Source: Betaproteobacteria bacterium (GTDB lineage Bacteria; Pseudomonadota; Gammaproteobacteria; Burkholderiales; Burkholderiaceae_C). Taken from it: a DNA stretch of 6,260 nucleotides. Of the stretch, positions 6,117 through 6,260 are shown piece by piece. Under the pieces are notes generated by a model. The model was not told the origin of the DNA and searched no databases. It saw only the letters and a list, made by a program, of their open reading frames with translations. The first letter of the stretch is position 1; the number at the start of each line of letters is the position of its first letter. The translations under genes were made by a program, and so were the position numbers. The DNA lies in assembly GCA_025354965.1 (NCBI GenBank), contig JANXLW010000234.1:1-6260 (forward strand), read 5' to 3'.

Positions 6117-6260
6117 CGGGAAAATATTCGGTAGACCCGTCTTGCTATTTGCACAAAAATGTGGCGAAGTTTTTGCGAAGCGGGTAAAGCCAGATGTCTT
6201 TGGCCGGGATGAGCAGCTTGTGGCTAGTAGATTTCTTGCCCCTACCCGCAGTTCGCCCGA
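6117..6260. other. Right flank of the IS, no assignable gene
   Basis: This stretch is open on both strands. On the minus strand, a 57-codon frame enters at 6260 and stops at TAG 6092-6090 inside the IS; its Ser/Cys-rich composition looks non-coding. On the plus strand, a frame beginning after TAA 6103-6105 reads through to the window edge and includes LLFAQKCGEVFAKR, but has no ATG start. I recognise neither. It could be intergenic sequence or the edge of a gene interrupted by the insertion. Confidence 0.3.

Noticed and set aside
6164..6180. GCGAAG direct repeat around a T5 run as a possible terminator
   Set aside because: The repeats are direct rather than inverted, so no stem can form.
6237..6245. 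Inverted copy of GTAGGGGCA in the right flank, suggesting the IS might extend to the window edge
   Set aside because: Only nine bases match and the similarity does not continue. The 13-bp inverted repeat at 4206 and 6104 gives a better pair of ends.

Overview
The window looks like a chromosomal segment of a betaproteobacterium, most likely in the Burkholderiales (Comamonadaceae-like). This is inferred from the GC-rich coding style and the protein families; no taxonomic marker gene is present. It has two parts: a compact metabolic operon on the minus strand (1-4104), and an IS1634-like insertion sequence on the plus strand (about 4206-6116) sitting in the operon's upstream region. A short flank without an assignable gene follows (6117-6260).

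The operon is transcribed from high to low coordinates. It starts with a class I aspartate/aromatic aminotransferase (4104-2908). After an 11-nt gap comes an FAD-linked oxidase of the alkyl-dihydroxyacetonephosphate synthase (AGPS)-like group (2896-1280). An FAD-dependent glycerol-3-phosphate dehydrogenase (GlpD family) follows, starting inside the 3' end of the oxidase gene (13-nt overlap) and running off the left edge of the window. The last two genes make biochemical sense together: GlpD yields dihydroxyacetone phosphate, and AGPS-type enzymes act on acylated dihydroxyacetone phosphate. This suggests, but does not prove, a module for glycerophosphate or ether-lipid-type chemistry. The aminotransferase has no obvious link to it and may simply be co-transcribed.

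The insertion sequence encodes one 567-aa DDE transposase with D190, D271 and E460 as the likely catalytic triad. It is bounded by an exact 13-bp inverted repeat. Its promoter lies so close to the ATG that the message would be nearly leaderless. A motif of the form GTRGGGGCAYGT occurs three times: upstream of the gene, on its start codon and on its stop codon. The outer two copies form an 18-bp near-perfect direct repeat flanking the coding sequence.

Other structures of interest are a terminator-like hairpin plus T9 tract inside the AGPS-like gene, a 9-bp tandem repeat and a hairpin in the aminotransferase leader, and an H-Q-H triplet where animal AGPS has H-H-H. No RNA genes or CRISPR arrays were seen. 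I found no clear evidence of a wholly new system; the GlpD/AGPS-like pair and the IS repeat architecture are the best leads.
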